A DNA stretch of 64,000 bases from PNAI01 sp035574295 (lineage in GTDB: Bacteria > Pseudomonadota > Alphaproteobacteria > Rhizobiales > Xanthobacteraceae): assembly GCA_035574295.1 (NCBI GenBank), contig DATLYX010000132.1:1-64000 (forward strand), given 5' to 3'. The notes under the pieces are model-generated. The model saw only the letters and a program-made list of their open reading frames with translations, searched no databases and was not told the origin of the DNA. Below are positions 8,544-16,875 of this stretch, piece after piece; position 1 is the stretch's first letter, and the number at the start of each line of letters is the position of its first letter. Made by a program: the position numbers and the translations under genes.

Positions 8544-9551
8544 TCAGTGCGTGCGGGCGGTGCAGAATTCTACCGCTTCCTCCAAGGCCTGCTTCATGCC
8601 TGAGCTGGGAAACAGCGCCAGCGCGTCCTTGGCGATCGCGCCGTAGTGCTCCGCGCGGGTGATCGTGTCTTCGATCGCCCGGTGCTTGGTCATCAGGCCG
8701 ATCGCCGTATCGAGGTCGTTGTCCGAGACTTGACCCCTCTCCAGGGTGCGGATCCAGAACGCGCGCTCGCTTTCCGAGCCGCGCCGGAACGACAGCACTA
8801 CCGGCAGGGTGATCTTGCCTTCGCGGAAGTCGTCGCCCACGTTTTTGCCGAGCTTTGCGGCTTTGCCGCCGTAATCCAACGCATCGTCCACCAGTTGGAA
8901 CGCAATGCCGAGATTCATGCCGAAAGAGCGGCACGCGGCCTGCTCCGCCTTGGGCCGGCCGGAGAGCGCCGGGCCGACTTCGCAGGCGGCGGCGAACAGC
9001 TCCGCGGTTTTGGCGCGGATCACCGCGAGATACTCGTCTTCCGTTGTCGCGGTATTTTTCGCCGCAGTGAGCTGCATCACTTCTCCCTCGGCGATCACAG
9101 CGGCGGCCGAAGACAGTATTTCGAGCGCGCGCAGCGAACCGACTTCCACCATCATCTTGAACGCTTGCCCGAGTAGGAAGTCGCCGACCAGCACGCTCGC
9201 CTCGTTGCCCCAGACCAGTCGTGCGGCTGGCCTCCCCCGCCGCATCTCGCTCTCATCGACCACATCGTCGTGCAACAAAGTCGCGGTATGCATGAACTCC
9301 ACCGCGGCGGCGAGCTTGATGTGCCCGTCCCCCGCGTAGCCGGTGAGCTGCGCCATGGCGAGCGTCAGCATGGGGCGTAGGCGCTTGCCGCCGGACGCGA
9401 TCAGGTGGTTGGCGACTTCGGGGATCATGGTCACCTGCGACCCTGTCCGCATGACGATGGCGTTGTTCACCCGCTCCATGTCGGGTGCGACCAGCTCCGC
9501 CAGGCGATCGATGCTCGCCGGCCTTTGACTGAATGGGATGACGACGGCCAA
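8544..9551 (-). CDS. ispB: Polyprenyl (octaprenyl-type) diphosphate synthase
   Basis: Makes the long prenyl chain used for the ubiquinone side chain by adding IPP units to an allylic diphosphate. The protein has both aspartate-rich motifs: DDVVDES (with GGKRLRPML before it and RRGRPAARLVWGN after) and LVDDALDYGG, plus GKNVGDDFREGKITLPV. The frame is open from a TTG at 9572, but I place the start at the TTG at 9551: GGAG lies 6 bases before it and the resulting start (M-A-V-V-I-P-F) resembles remembered homologues. That gives 335 residues. Chain length cannot be read from sequence, so octaprenyl versus decaprenyl is open. It converges on ispE. Confidence 0.93.
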   Translation of the reverse strand: MAVVIPFSQRPASIDRLAELVAPDMERVNNAIVMRTGSQVTMIPEVANHLIASGGKRLRPMLTLAMAQLTGYAGDGHIKLAAAVEFMHTATLLHDDVVDESEMRRGRPAARLVWGNEASVLVGDFLLGQAFKMMVEVGSLRALEILSSAAAVIAEGEVMQLTAAKNTATTEDEYLAVIRAKTAELFAAACEVGPALSGRPKAEQAACRSFGMNLGIAFQLVDDALDYGGKAAKLGKNVGDDFREGKITLPVVLSFRRGSESERAFWIRTLERGQVSDNDLDTAIGLMTKHRAIEDTITRAEHYGAIAKDALALFPSSGMKQALEEAVEFCTARTH

Positions 9552-9672
9552 GCTTGTCTCCAGGGATGGCAAAAAAGACGCGCGAGAATAGAAACGCTAT
9601 GCTAAGCGGGCAAGTGCATCGGCCAAAGCTGTGGCAAATTGCCGGATTTGGACGGGCGGCGGGAGAGCTGAG

Positions 9673-10716
9673 ATGCTGCGCACCACAGGAACGAGCGGTG
9701 ACAGGATCGACGCGCTGGCGCGCCAGAAAGTCGCAGTCCTCGTCCCCTGCTTCAACGAGGAGGCCGCGATTTCGCGGGTCGTCGGCGACTTCCGCGCCGC
9801 GCTGCCCGATGCCGAGATTTACGTCTACGACAACAACTCCACCGACGGCACGGCGGAAGCTGCCCGGCGCGCCGGCGCCGTCGTGCGTCGGGAGCGGCAA
9901 CAGGGGAAGGGGCATGTGGTGCGGCGTATGTTCTCCGACGTGGAGGCCGACATCTACGTGCTGGTGGATGGCGACGCCACCTATGATGCCCCCAGCGTCC
10001 GGCAGATGGTTGCGCTCCTGATCGAAGAACGCCTCGACATGGTTGTTGCGGCGCGCGTCAGCCAAGATGCCGATGCCTATCGCGCCGGCCACCGTCTCGG
10101 CAATCGGCTGCTGAGCGGTTTCGTGGGTCACGTCTTCGGCCGCACCTTCAGCGACATGCTGTCAGGCTATCGTGTGCTGTCGCGCCGCTTCGTCAAATCC
10201 TTTCCGGTGCTTTCCGGGGGCTTTGAGATCGAGACCGAGCTGACCATTCACGCTCTTGAGCTCGGTTTGCCGGTCGCCGAAGTCAAGACGCCTTACTACG
10301 CGCGACCGGCCGGCTCGACATCCAAGCTGCGCACTTGGCACGACGGCATCCGCATCTTGTGGACGATCCTCAAGCTCTATCGGTCCGAACGTCCGCTGCC
10401 CTTCTTTACCGGCATCGGCGTGGCGCTGGCGGCGGTCTCGGTGGGCCTCGGCACGCCTGTTGTCCTCACCTTTCTGCGCGAAGGCGTCGTCCCCCGGCTG
10501 CCGACCGCGGTTCTGGCCATGGGATTGATGTTGCTGGCGTTCCTGTCGATTGCGTCTGGCCTGGTGCTCGATACCGTAACGCGCGGGCGCCGTGAGATGA
10601 AGTTTCTCGCCTACCTCGCGCAGCGCGCGCTATCCGACGAGTCGGGGAAAAGCCTGCCCGACGAGTCGGGAAAAAGGTTGAGGAGCCGCCGTGCGCGAGC
10701 TCGTGCGCACCAATAA
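9673..10716 (+). CDS. Membrane-anchored family 2 glycosyltransferase (DPM1/GtrB-like)
   Basis: Likely transfers a sugar from an NDP-sugar to a polyprenyl phosphate or similar acceptor at the inner membrane. The N-terminal GT-A domain shows VLVPCFNEEAAI, the DNNSTDGT loop, the metal site VDGDATYD, and GGFEIETELTIHA. About residues 235-315 hold two hydrophobic segments that would anchor it. I chose the ATG at 9673 because GGGAGAG precedes it; a longer frame opens at 9631. The last 30 residues contain a short duplicated stretch (DESGK twice) and an arginine-rich end. Its 3' end overlaps the next gene by 26 bases, implying translational coupling. The acceptor is unknown. Confidence 0.86.
   Translation: MLRTTGTSGDRIDALARQKVAVLVPCFNEEAAISRVVGDFRAALPDAEIYVYDNNSTDGTAEAARRAGAVVRRERQQGKGHVVRRMFSDVEADIYVLVDGDATYDAPSVRQMVALLIEERLDMVVAARVSQDADAYRAGHRLGNRLLSGFVGHVFGRTFSDMLSGYRVLSRRFVKSFPVLSGGFEIETELTIHALELGLPVAEVKTPYYARPAGSTSKLRTWHDGIRILWTILKLYRSERPLPFFTGIGVALAAVSVGLGTPVVLTFLREGVVPRLPTAVLAMGLMLLAFLSIASGLVLDTVTRGRREMKFLAYLAQRALSDESGKSLPDESGKRLRSRRARARAHQ
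10634..10679 (+). repeat. Short tandem duplication at the 3' end of the GT2 gene
   Basis: The block CGACGAGTCGGG followed by an A-run occurs twice, about 24 bases apart, encoding DESGK twice. It lies just before the overlap with the next gene and may have lengthened the coding end. Confidence 0.6.
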
Positions 10717-11686
10717 CGCGGTGCTGGTTTCCGCGGTCGGCGCTTTGCTCGACGGCGCCGGGATTCCACATATGGTGCTCGACCGCCACATGAGCGTGGT
10801 GGAAGGCTCCCTCGGCATCCTCCCTTGCCGGATTCTGGTCGATGACGAGCATCATCATGAAGCGCGCCGTGTGCTGGAGGATGCCGGCCTCGCCCACGAG
10901 CTGCCGCCGCTCCCGCCGGGAGAGCGATCCGAGACGACCGACGACACTATCCTTGGCGGCCGCGTGCGGCTCAGCCAGCAGCGGCGCGGTCATCGCGTCG
11001 GCCACGATGCTGTACTGCTTGCGGCGGCGACCGCCGCCCGCCCCGGCGATCACGTGGTCGACCTCGGTGCCGGTGTGGGGGCGGCGGGCCTCGCCCTTGC
11101 CGTGCGCGTGCCGGAAACCAGGTTGACGCTGGTGGAGATCGATCCCGCGCTGGCGGAGATCGCCGCCGAAAATATCGCCCGCAACGGCTTGCAGGCGCGC
11201 ATGCGCGTGGCAGTGCTGGACATCCTGGACGGGAGAGAAAAATTCGCTGCCGCCGGTCTCCCCTTAGGATCTGCAGACCACGTGATGATGAACCCGCCGT
11301 TCAACAACCCGGCAGAGACCAATGTTTCGCCGGACCCGCAGCGTCGCGCTGCCCACAGCGCGCCGGCCTCCGCCCTGGCGCAATGGATCGATGCATCGTG
11401 GGCGCTTTTGCATTCCGCCGGAGCGATCACGATGATCTGGCGCGCCGACGGCTTAACCGACGTCCTGGCGGCGCTCTCCTCGCGATTCGGGGGCATTGCC
11501 ATACTGCCCGTGCACGGCCGGCCGGACCGACCCGCCATTCGCGTGCTCGTGCGCGCGACGAAGCAAAGTCGCTCACCGCTTTCTTTGCTTCCGCCGCTGC
11601 TGCTCAATGACGCGCGCGGTCGGCCGACGCCGGAGGCCGAACGGGTGCTGCGCGACGCCGAACCTCTGCCTTTGGCGAGCTTGTGA
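10691..11686 (+). CDS. DUF2007 domain fused to a TrmN6-like N6-adenine methyltransferase
   Basis: A 331-residue two-domain protein. Residues 1-75 (from MRELVRTNNAVLVS to the DDEHHHEARRVLEDAG region) match the small DUF2007 family. Residues 85-331 are a class I SAM-dependent methyltransferase, with HRVGHDAVLLAAAT, the SAM loop VVDLGAGVGAAGLALA and the N6-adenine catalytic motif NPPFN; closest in type to TrmN6 (tRNA1-Val A37). Start is a GTG at 10691, inside the end of the GT2 gene, with GAGGAG just upstream. I remember these two domains as separate adjacent genes in related genomes, so the single frame looks like a fusion. RNA substrate is inferred from the family only. Confidence 0.86.
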   Translation: MRELVRTNNAVLVSAVGALLDGAGIPHMVLDRHMSVVEGSLGILPCRILVDDEHHHEARRVLEDAGLAHELPPLPPGERSETTDDTILGGRVRLSQQRRGHRVGHDAVLLAAATAARPGDHVVDLGAGVGAAGLALAVRVPETRLTLVEIDPALAEIAAENIARNGLQARMRVAVLDILDGREKFAAAGLPLGSADHVMMNPPFNNPAETNVSPDPQRRAAHSAPASALAQWIDASWALLHSAGAITMIWRADGLTDVLAALSSRFGGIAILPVHGRPDRPAIRVLVRATKQSRSPLSLLPPLLLNDARGRPTPEAERVLRDAEPLPLASL

Positions 11687-11850
11687 ATGCCGCAAAGCAA
11701 TTCGTCCGCCGGGGAAGGGCGCCGCAGCCTGCGCTGTGCAGCACCGGGATGAGGTTCTTTGCCGCATTTGCGCTGCCTATGCTTCGTTCAGCGTATTTGT
11801 GAGATAGGGTGGCTTGAAGCGTGCCGCACGGCCGGCTTAAGTCCTTTGCC

Positions 11851-12735
11851 ATGGCCGATCCAACCGCCCTCGACCGCACGATGTCCGCCCTGCACAGGCT
11901 GCTGCCGCCGCGATTTCGTCCGAACATCCCCCTCGTTCCCGTGGTCCGGCTTGCCGGCGTTATCGGCTTTTCCACGCCGTTGCGTCCGGGGTTGACCCTC
12001 ACCTCGGTTGCGCGCGTCTTGGAGCGCGCATTCTCGCTGCGCAACGCCCGCGCGGTGGCTATCTCCATCAATTCGCCGGGCGGCTCGGCGGTGCAGTCGC
12101 ATCTGATTTTCCAGCGCATCCGCTCCCTCGCCGAGGAGCACCAGCTTCCCGTTATTGTCTTCATCGAGGACGTCGCCGCCTCCGGCGGCTACATGATCGC
12201 CTGCGCCGGCGACGAGATCATCAGCGACGCCTCCTCCATCGTGGGATCGATCGGCGTCGTGGGCGGATCCTTCGGCTTCAACAAGCTGATGGAGAAGATC
12301 GGCGTTGAGCGGCGGCTCTACACGTCCGGCGAGCGGAAGGTGATGCTGGACCCCTTTCTTCCCGAAAAGCCGGAGGACGTGGAGCGGCTGCGCACCATCC
12401 AGAAGCAAATCCACGAAAGCTTTATTGCGCTCGTGCAAGCGCGCCGCGGCAGCAAGCTCGATGGCCGCGAAACCGCCTTGTTTTCCGGAGAATTCTGGAC
12501 CGGTGCCCGGGCGCGGGAGCTTGGCCTCGTGGACGCGATCGGCGATTTGCGCTCCGCCTTGCGCGAGCGGTACGGCGACAAGGTGGTGACGCCGTTGATT
12601 GTCGAGCGCGGCCTGTTCGGCCGGCGAATGCCGGGCATAGGCGTAAAGGGTTGGCCCTTCGAGCGGCCGGGCCTGGCCGACGATCTTATTTCCGCGCTCG
12701 AAGCGCGCGCGCTGTGGGCCCGCTATGGACTCTAG
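11851..12735 (+). CDS. S49 family serine peptidase (SppA/SohB-like)
   Basis: Serine protease of the signal-peptide-peptidase A family. Its motifs are SINSPGGSAVQSHLI, then the nucleophile region ASGGYMIACAGDEI and SSIVGSIGVVGG, and the distal lysine area in LYTSGERKVMLDPF. About 294 residues from the ATG at 11851; a GTG at 11821 preceded by GGGTGG would add ten residues. There is no strong N-terminal membrane segment, so it may be cytoplasmic or loosely attached, unlike classical SppA. It lies upstream of a small conserved gene and the glyQ locus, an order I recall from other Rhizobiales. Confidence 0.9.
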   Translation: MADPTALDRTMSALHRLLPPRFRPNIPLVPVVRLAGVIGFSTPLRPGLTLTSVARVLERAFSLRNARAVAISINSPGGSAVQSHLIFQRIRSLAEEHQLPVIVFIEDVAASGGYMIACAGDEIISDASSIVGSIGVVGGSFGFNKLMEKIGVERRLYTSGERKVMLDPFLPEKPEDVERLRTIQKQIHESFIALVQARRGSKLDGRETALFSGEFWTGARARELGLVDAIGDLRSALRERYGDKVVTPLIVERGLFGRRMPGIGVKGWPFERPGLADDLISALEARALWARYGL

Positions 12736-12761
12736 GCGCGGTTGAGATGGAGTAACCGGGG

Positions 12762-12956
12762 ATGCCGTTTTCGCCGATGCTGGCCGTGGCCTTGGGTGCG
12801 TTCGCCGCTGCGCTTGTGGCGCGCAACATCGTCAAGGAATGGCGCCGCGCCAAGGCCGATGTGGAGCGGAGCAAGCGGACGCCTGTCGATGAGGTTGCAG
12901 GCACGCCGATTCCAAAACTGCGCCGCGATCCGAAGACCGGAATTTACCGCCCGTAG
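12762..12956 (+). CDS. Small conserved protein with one membrane segment
   Basis: A 64-residue protein: a hydrophobic N-terminus (PMLAVALGAFAAALVARNIV), then a basic, charged tail (EWRRAKADVERSK) ending in PKLRRDPKTGIYRP. It looks like a membrane-anchored small protein conserved between the S49 peptidase and glyQ in Rhizobiales; that conservation is from memory. Function unknown. It follows the peptidase gene by 26 bases on the same strand, so it is probably co-transcribed. Confidence 0.75.
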   Translation: MPFSPMLAVALGAFAAALVARNIVKEWRRAKADVERSKRTPVDEVAGTPIPKLRRDPKTGIYRP

Positions 12957-12989
12957 ACCTTAATGAAGGCAGGTCAGCCGCTTGCGCCT

Positions 12990-13079
12990 TCAGCGGCCGT
13001 GCACGGGGTCGTTGCCGCCCACGAGGGCTGCCAGGAACAAAATCGTGAAAACCACGCCCAAAATCTCGAAGGCCAGCAT
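12990..13079 (-). CDS. 29-residue hydrophobic microprotein
   Basis: A short frame on the minus strand encodes 29 residues: a start with MLAFEIL, a single membrane-spanning hydrophobic run of roughly 18-20 residues, and a polar end GGNDPVHGR. A good ribosome site (GAGAGGA) lies about 6 bases before the ATG at 13079. It is convergent with the 64-residue gene and divergent from glyQ. Membrane location is predicted from hydrophobicity; no function can be given. Evidence is only ribosome site, hydrophobicity and an otherwise empty region. Confidence 0.5.
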   Translation of the reverse strand: MLAFEILGVVFTILFLAALVGGNDPVHGR

Positions 13080-13392
13080 CGGAATCCTCTCTTCTGCACC
13101 TTAATTCGTCGGCAGAAGCGCTACGATTACGCTGGTAAACGGTATTCGACGCCTCCTAACGAATGTGTGAAGGTGATTGTCGAAAGTGCGGCGCTCCTGC
13201 GGCACGGTTAGCCGTCGGTTACTCGGCAAGGTAACTGCGGCGTTAGCACCCAGGGTTAGCGCGACGTAAAATCCGACATTCTCTTCGGAAGGATGCAACG
13301 GTCCGGCCCGGGGGAGGACGCGAATTTGCTGCCTCTTGACGCCATTGACCCCTCAGCATGTCGCCGTTAGGTCTGCACCCATCGGATTGAGC
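13080..13392. other. Intergenic region between the microprotein and glyQ
   Basis: About 310 bases that should hold divergent promoters for the microprotein and the glyQ operon. Frames of 60-80 residues exist on both strands but have no family features and mismatched codon use. I see no riboswitch or attenuator structure that I can support. Confidence 0.4.
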
Positions 13393-14331
13393 ATGAGCAG
13401 CGAGCTTCCCCCCCACATGCGCCCTGAGCGCTCGTTCCAGGGCCTGATCCTGGCGTTGCAGAGCTACTGGGCCGAGCAGGGCTGCTTGATCCTGCAGCCT
13501 TACGACATGGAGGTCGGTGCGGGAACCTTTCACCCTGCGACTACGCTGCGCGCGCTCGGGCCCAAGCCCTGGAACGCCGCCTACGTGCAGCCCTCCCGTC
13601 GGCCCAAGGACGGCCGCTACGGCGAAAATCCGAACCGGCTGCAGCACTACTATCAGTTTCAGGTGATCCTCAAACCCTCGCCGCCGGACATCCAGGACCT
13701 CTACCTAAAATCGCTCGCCGCCATCGGCATCGATGCAAGAATTCACGACATCCGTTTTGTCGAGGACGATTGGGAGAGCCCGACGCTTGGCGCCTGGGGG
13801 CTCGGTTGGGAGTGCTGGTGCGACGGCATGGAGATCAGCCAGTTCACCTATTTCCAGCAGGTTGCCGGTTTCGAATGCGCCCCGGTCTCCGGCGAACTGA
13901 CCTATGGGCTCGAGCGGCTGGCCATGTACGTGCAGGGCGTCGACAACGTGTTCGCGCTCAACTTCAACGGTCTGGACGGCGACCGGAAGGTCACCTATGG
14001 CGATGTGTTCCTGCAGGCCGAGCAGGAATATTCGCGACACAATTTCGAATATGCCGACACCGAGATGCTGTTCGCGCAATTCAGGATGGCGGAGGCCGCC
14101 TGCAAAAAATATCTCGCTGCTGGGTGGACGGAAAATGGCGGCACGCGCCGCCACCTGATGGCGTTGCCCGCCTACGACCAGTGTATCAAGGCAAGCCACC
14201 TGTTCAATCTGCTCGACGCGCGCGGGGTAATTTCGGTGACCGAGCGGCAGAGCTACATTTTGCGCGTGCGCGAGCTGGCCAAAGCCTGCGGCGAGGCCTG
14301 GCTCGCCACCGAAGGCGGAGGCGCGACATGA
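13393..14331 (+). CDS. glyQ: Glycyl-tRNA synthetase alpha subunit
   Basis: Catalytic alpha chain of the heterotetrameric bacterial glycyl-tRNA synthetase, charging tRNA-Gly. The 312-residue protein has the family hallmarks FQGLILALQSYWAEQGCLILQPYDMEVGAGTFHPAT, GPKPWNAAYVQPSRRP, DGRYGENPNRLQHYYQFQV and DGMEISQFTYFQQ (motif 2/3 regions of class II synthetases). I chose the ATG at 13393; the frame is open from 13336. Its stop overlaps the next start by four bases (ATGA), with glyS beyond, so the three genes form an operon. Confidence 0.97.
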   Translation: MSSELPPHMRPERSFQGLILALQSYWAEQGCLILQPYDMEVGAGTFHPATTLRALGPKPWNAAYVQPSRRPKDGRYGENPNRLQHYYQFQVILKPSPPDIQDLYLKSLAAIGIDARIHDIRFVEDDWESPTLGAWGLGWECWCDGMEISQFTYFQQVAGFECAPVSGELTYGLERLAMYVQGVDNVFALNFNGLDGDRKVTYGDVFLQAEQEYSRHNFEYADTEMLFAQFRMAEAACKKYLAAGWTENGGTRRHLMALPAYDQCIKASHLFNLLDARGVISVTERQSYILRVRELAKACGEAWLATEGGGAT

Positions 14332-14612
14332 GTGATGTGAGCGATGCAAGCAAGAGCGGCATGCCGGAGCAACCGGAAATCGCCGGCCGCAGGTCGATCA
14401 GGGTTACCGTGGAGGCGGGCAAGAGTTATTGGTGGTGTGCCTGCGGCCGCTCCAAATCACAGCCGTTTTGCGACGGCTCGCACAAGGTCACGCGCTTTAG
14501 TCCCATCGAATTCAAGGCGGAAAAATCCGAGGACGTCTGGTTCTGCGCCTGCAAACGCTCCAACAAAAAACCCTTCTGCGACGGCAGCCACAAGAAATAC
14601 GCGATGGGGTGA
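14328..14612 (+). CDS. Twin-CDGSH iron-sulfur protein
   Basis: A 94-residue protein with two CDGSH motifs: C-A-C-G-R...PFCDGSH at about 44-57 and C-A-C-K-R...PFCDGSH at about 76-90. Each C-x-C-x(n)-C-x3-H set can hold a 2Fe-2S cluster with three Cys and one His ligand, as in mitoNEET-type proteins. The start overlaps the glyQ stop by four bases, so it is translationally coupled between the two glycyl-tRNA synthetase subunits. The function of bacterial tandem CDGSH proteins is unsettled; redox or Fe-S roles are likely. The reason for its place in glyQS is unknown. Confidence 0.92.
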   Translation: MSDVSDASKSGMPEQPEIAGRRSIRVTVEAGKSYWWCACGRSKSQPFCDGSHKVTRFSPIEFKAEKSEDVWFCACKRSNKKPFCDGSHKKYAMG

Positions 14613-14633
14613 TTTTCATCGAGATGGTTTTGT

Positions 14634-14767
14634 CCACCCTCCCCTGGAAGGGGAGGGTTGCCGCCGAAGGCGGCGGGGTGGGGTGAATTGATGAACGCAA
14701 ACTCTCTTCGCGACTTCCGGCGCGCTGCGCGCGCCGACCCTCCCCTTTCAGGGGAGGGTGGTTAGGA
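14634..14767. repeat. Pair of REP-like GC-rich palindromes
   Basis: Two nested palindromes fill the gap before glyS. The first has arms ACCCTCCCCT/AGGGGAGGGT around GGA (14636-14658), followed by GCCGCC-GAA-GGCGGC and closed by CCACCC/GGGTGG. The second has GGCGCGC-TGC-GCGCGCC followed by ACCCTCCCCT-TTC-AGGGGAGGGT ending near 14765. Such G/C-run palindromes are typical dispersed elements of Bradyrhizobium-type genomes and may fold in mRNA between the CDGSH gene and glyS. Confidence 0.7.
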
Positions 14768-14781
14768 GTTCCTGCACGGCG

Positions 14782-16875
14782 ATGCCCGACCTGTTGCTCG
14801 AATTTTTCTCCGAGGAGATCCCCGCCCGCATGCAGGCCAAGGCGGCCGACGATTTGCGCCGCCTCGTGACCGAAAAGCTGGTCGAGGCCGGGCTGCATTA
14901 CGAGGGCGCCAAAGCCTTTGTCACGCCGCGACGGCTTGCGCTTGCGGTGCAGGGCATTCCCGTGCGCCAGCCGGATGTGAAGGAGGAGAAGAAGGGCCCG
15001 CGCGTCGGCGCGCCGGAGGCGGCGATCGCAGGATTTCTGAAAAGCGCGGGCCTGAAATCCATCAGCGAAGCCCGCGTGCAGCCCGACAAGAAGGGCGATT
15101 TTTACGTGGCTACCATCGAGAAACCGGGCCGGCCGGCCATCGAGGTGATCGCCGAGATCGTTCCCCACGTGGTGAGGACTTTTCTTTGGCCCAAATCCAT
15201 GCGCTGGGGCACGAGCGCGCTCAACTGGGTCCGCCCCCTGCATGCCATCGTCGCCACCTTCGGGCCTGAAACCGAAGAACCCGAGATCGTCCCGTTCAAG
15301 ATCGACGGACTCGCCGCGGGCGACACCACCTACGGCCACCGTTTCATGGCACCGGGGCCCATCAAGGTGCGGCGCCTCGCCGACTACGTGAAAAAGCTCG
15401 AAGCCGCGAAAGTCGTGGTCGATCCCGCGCGCCGCGCCGAGACGATTCTGGCCGACGCCAAGAACCTCGCCTTCGCGCAAGGCTACGAACTGGTGAGTGA
15501 TGAGGGGCTGCTCGCCGAGGTTGCCGGTCTGGTCGAATGGCCGGTGGTGCTGATCGGCGAGTTCGACAAATCCTTCCTCGAAATCCCCGAGGAGGTGATC
15601 CGCGCCACCATCCGCAACAACCAAAAATGCTTCGTGCTGCGCGACCCGCGCACGGCCAAGCTCGTCAACAAATTCATCCTCGTCGCCAACATCGAGGCCG
15701 CCGACGGCGGCCGCGCCATCGTGGCCGGCTGCGAGCGCGTGATCCGTGCGCGGCTGGCCGACGCCAAATTCTTCTATGAGACCGATCTGAAGACGCGGCT
15801 CGAAGACCGCCTGCCCATATTCAACGACATCGTGTTTCACGAAAAGCTCGGCACGCAGGCCGAGCGAATCGACCGCATCGTGGCGCTCACCGGCCACCTC
15901 GCCCCGCTGGTGCGCGCCGACGTCGCCAGGGCCGAGCGCGCCGCGATGCTGTGCAAGGCCGACCTGCTCACCGAGGTGGTCGGCGAATTCCCCGAACTGC
16001 AGGGCGTGATGGGAAAATACTACGCCCTTGCGCAAGGCGAGGATGCCGCGGTCGCGCACGCCATCGAGGACCACTACCGCCCGAAAGGCCCCGACGACCT
16101 CGTGCCCGCCGACCCGGTCTCCGTCGCCGTCGCGCTCGCCGACAAGATCGACATGCTGGTGGGCTTCTGGGCCATTGGCGAGAAACCGACGGGGTCGAAG
16201 GATCCTTACGCATTACGACGTGCTGCGCTAGGTATCATTCGAATCGCGATCCAATTCGAAATCGACCTTTATCCGCGTGGGCTATTTGAACTGCACATAA
16301 GACGAATACAACCGAGCATTACTGACGACGAGATATCAAATATAGGTGACGAATTTCAGTCCTTTTTCGACGAGCGATTAAAAGTTCAACTTCGCGAGGA
16401 AGGCTCGCGCCATGACCTTGTAGACGCAGTTCTTATGATTGGTGGTTCTGAAGTCGGCATACTATCGATCGTCCGCCGCGTCGAGGCACTCGGAAAATTC
16501 CTCGACACCGAGGACGGCAAGAATCTTTTGGTCGGCTTTCGCCGCGCCGCCAACATTCTCCGTGACGAGGAGAAGAAGGACAAACGTTTTTACAGCGGCG
16601 CACCTGATCCGGGGCTTTACAAGCAGCCCGAGGAGGAGGCGCTCGCGGCCGCGATTGATGTTGCCAAGGCCGACGCCTCCCGCGCCGTCGCCGCCGAGGA
16701 TTTTGCCGCCGCCATGCGCGCCATGGCAAATTTGCGCCCGCACGTGGACACTTTCTTCGACAAGGTGACGGTCAACGTGGACGACAAGGCGCTGCGCGAA
16801 AATCGCCTCAAACTGCTCAACGAAATCCGCACCGCCACCCGCGCCGTGGCCGATTTTTCCAAGATCGAGGGATAG
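14782..16875 (+). CDS. glyS: Glycyl-tRNA synthetase beta subunit
   Basis: Beta chain needed for tRNA-Gly binding by the alpha2-beta2 enzyme. It starts PDLLLEFFSEEIPARMQ and carries KSMRWG, NWVRPLH, TYGHRFM, GYELVSDEGLLAEVAGLVEWP, ATIRNNQKCF and GSKDPYALRRAALG, ending with the C-terminal anticodon-binding part. Length is 697 residues from the ATG at 14782; TAGGAG lies upstream. Bases about 16203-16460 (LGIIRIAIQFEIDLYPRG to GGSEVGILSIV) use ATA, TTA, CTA, AGA and CGA codons almost absent elsewhere in the gene, while the reading frame and family motifs stay intact. This suggests a recombined segment from a lower-GC donor. Confidence 0.97.
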   Translation: MPDLLLEFFSEEIPARMQAKAADDLRRLVTEKLVEAGLHYEGAKAFVTPRRLALAVQGIPVRQPDVKEEKKGPRVGAPEAAIAGFLKSAGLKSISEARVQPDKKGDFYVATIEKPGRPAIEVIAEIVPHVVRTFLWPKSMRWGTSALNWVRPLHAIVATFGPETEEPEIVPFKIDGLAAGDTTYGHRFMAPGPIKVRRLADYVKKLEAAKVVVDPARRAETILADAKNLAFAQGYELVSDEGLLAEVAGLVEWPVVLIGEFDKSFLEIPEEVIRATIRNNQKCFVLRDPRTAKLVNKFILVANIEAADGGRAIVAGCERVIRARLADAKFFYETDLKTRLEDRLPIFNDIVFHEKLGTQAERIDRIVALTGHLAPLVRADVARAERAAMLCKADLLTEVVGEFPELQGVMGKYYALAQGEDAAVAHAIEDHYRPKGPDDLVPADPVSVAVALADKIDMLVGFWAIGEKPTGSKDPYALRRAALGIIRIAIQFEIDLYPRGLFELHIRRIQPSITDDEISNIGDEFQSFFDERLKVQLREEGSRHDLVDAVLMIGGSEVGILSIVRRVEALGKFLDTEDGKNLLVGFRRAANILRDEEKKDKRFYSGAPDPGLYKQPEEEALAAAIDVAKADASRAVAAEDFAAAMRAMANLRPHVDTFFDKVTVNVDDKALRENRLKLLNEIRTATRAVADFSKIEG

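Noticed and set aside
12963..13211. 82-residue plus-strand frame after the small conserved gene
   Set aside because: No ribosome site, odd composition with many Gln/His/Asn, and it overlaps the better supported minus-strand microprotein.
13101..13298. 65-residue minus-strand frame upstream of glyQ
   Set aside because: No ribosome site or family features; codon use does not match neighbours.
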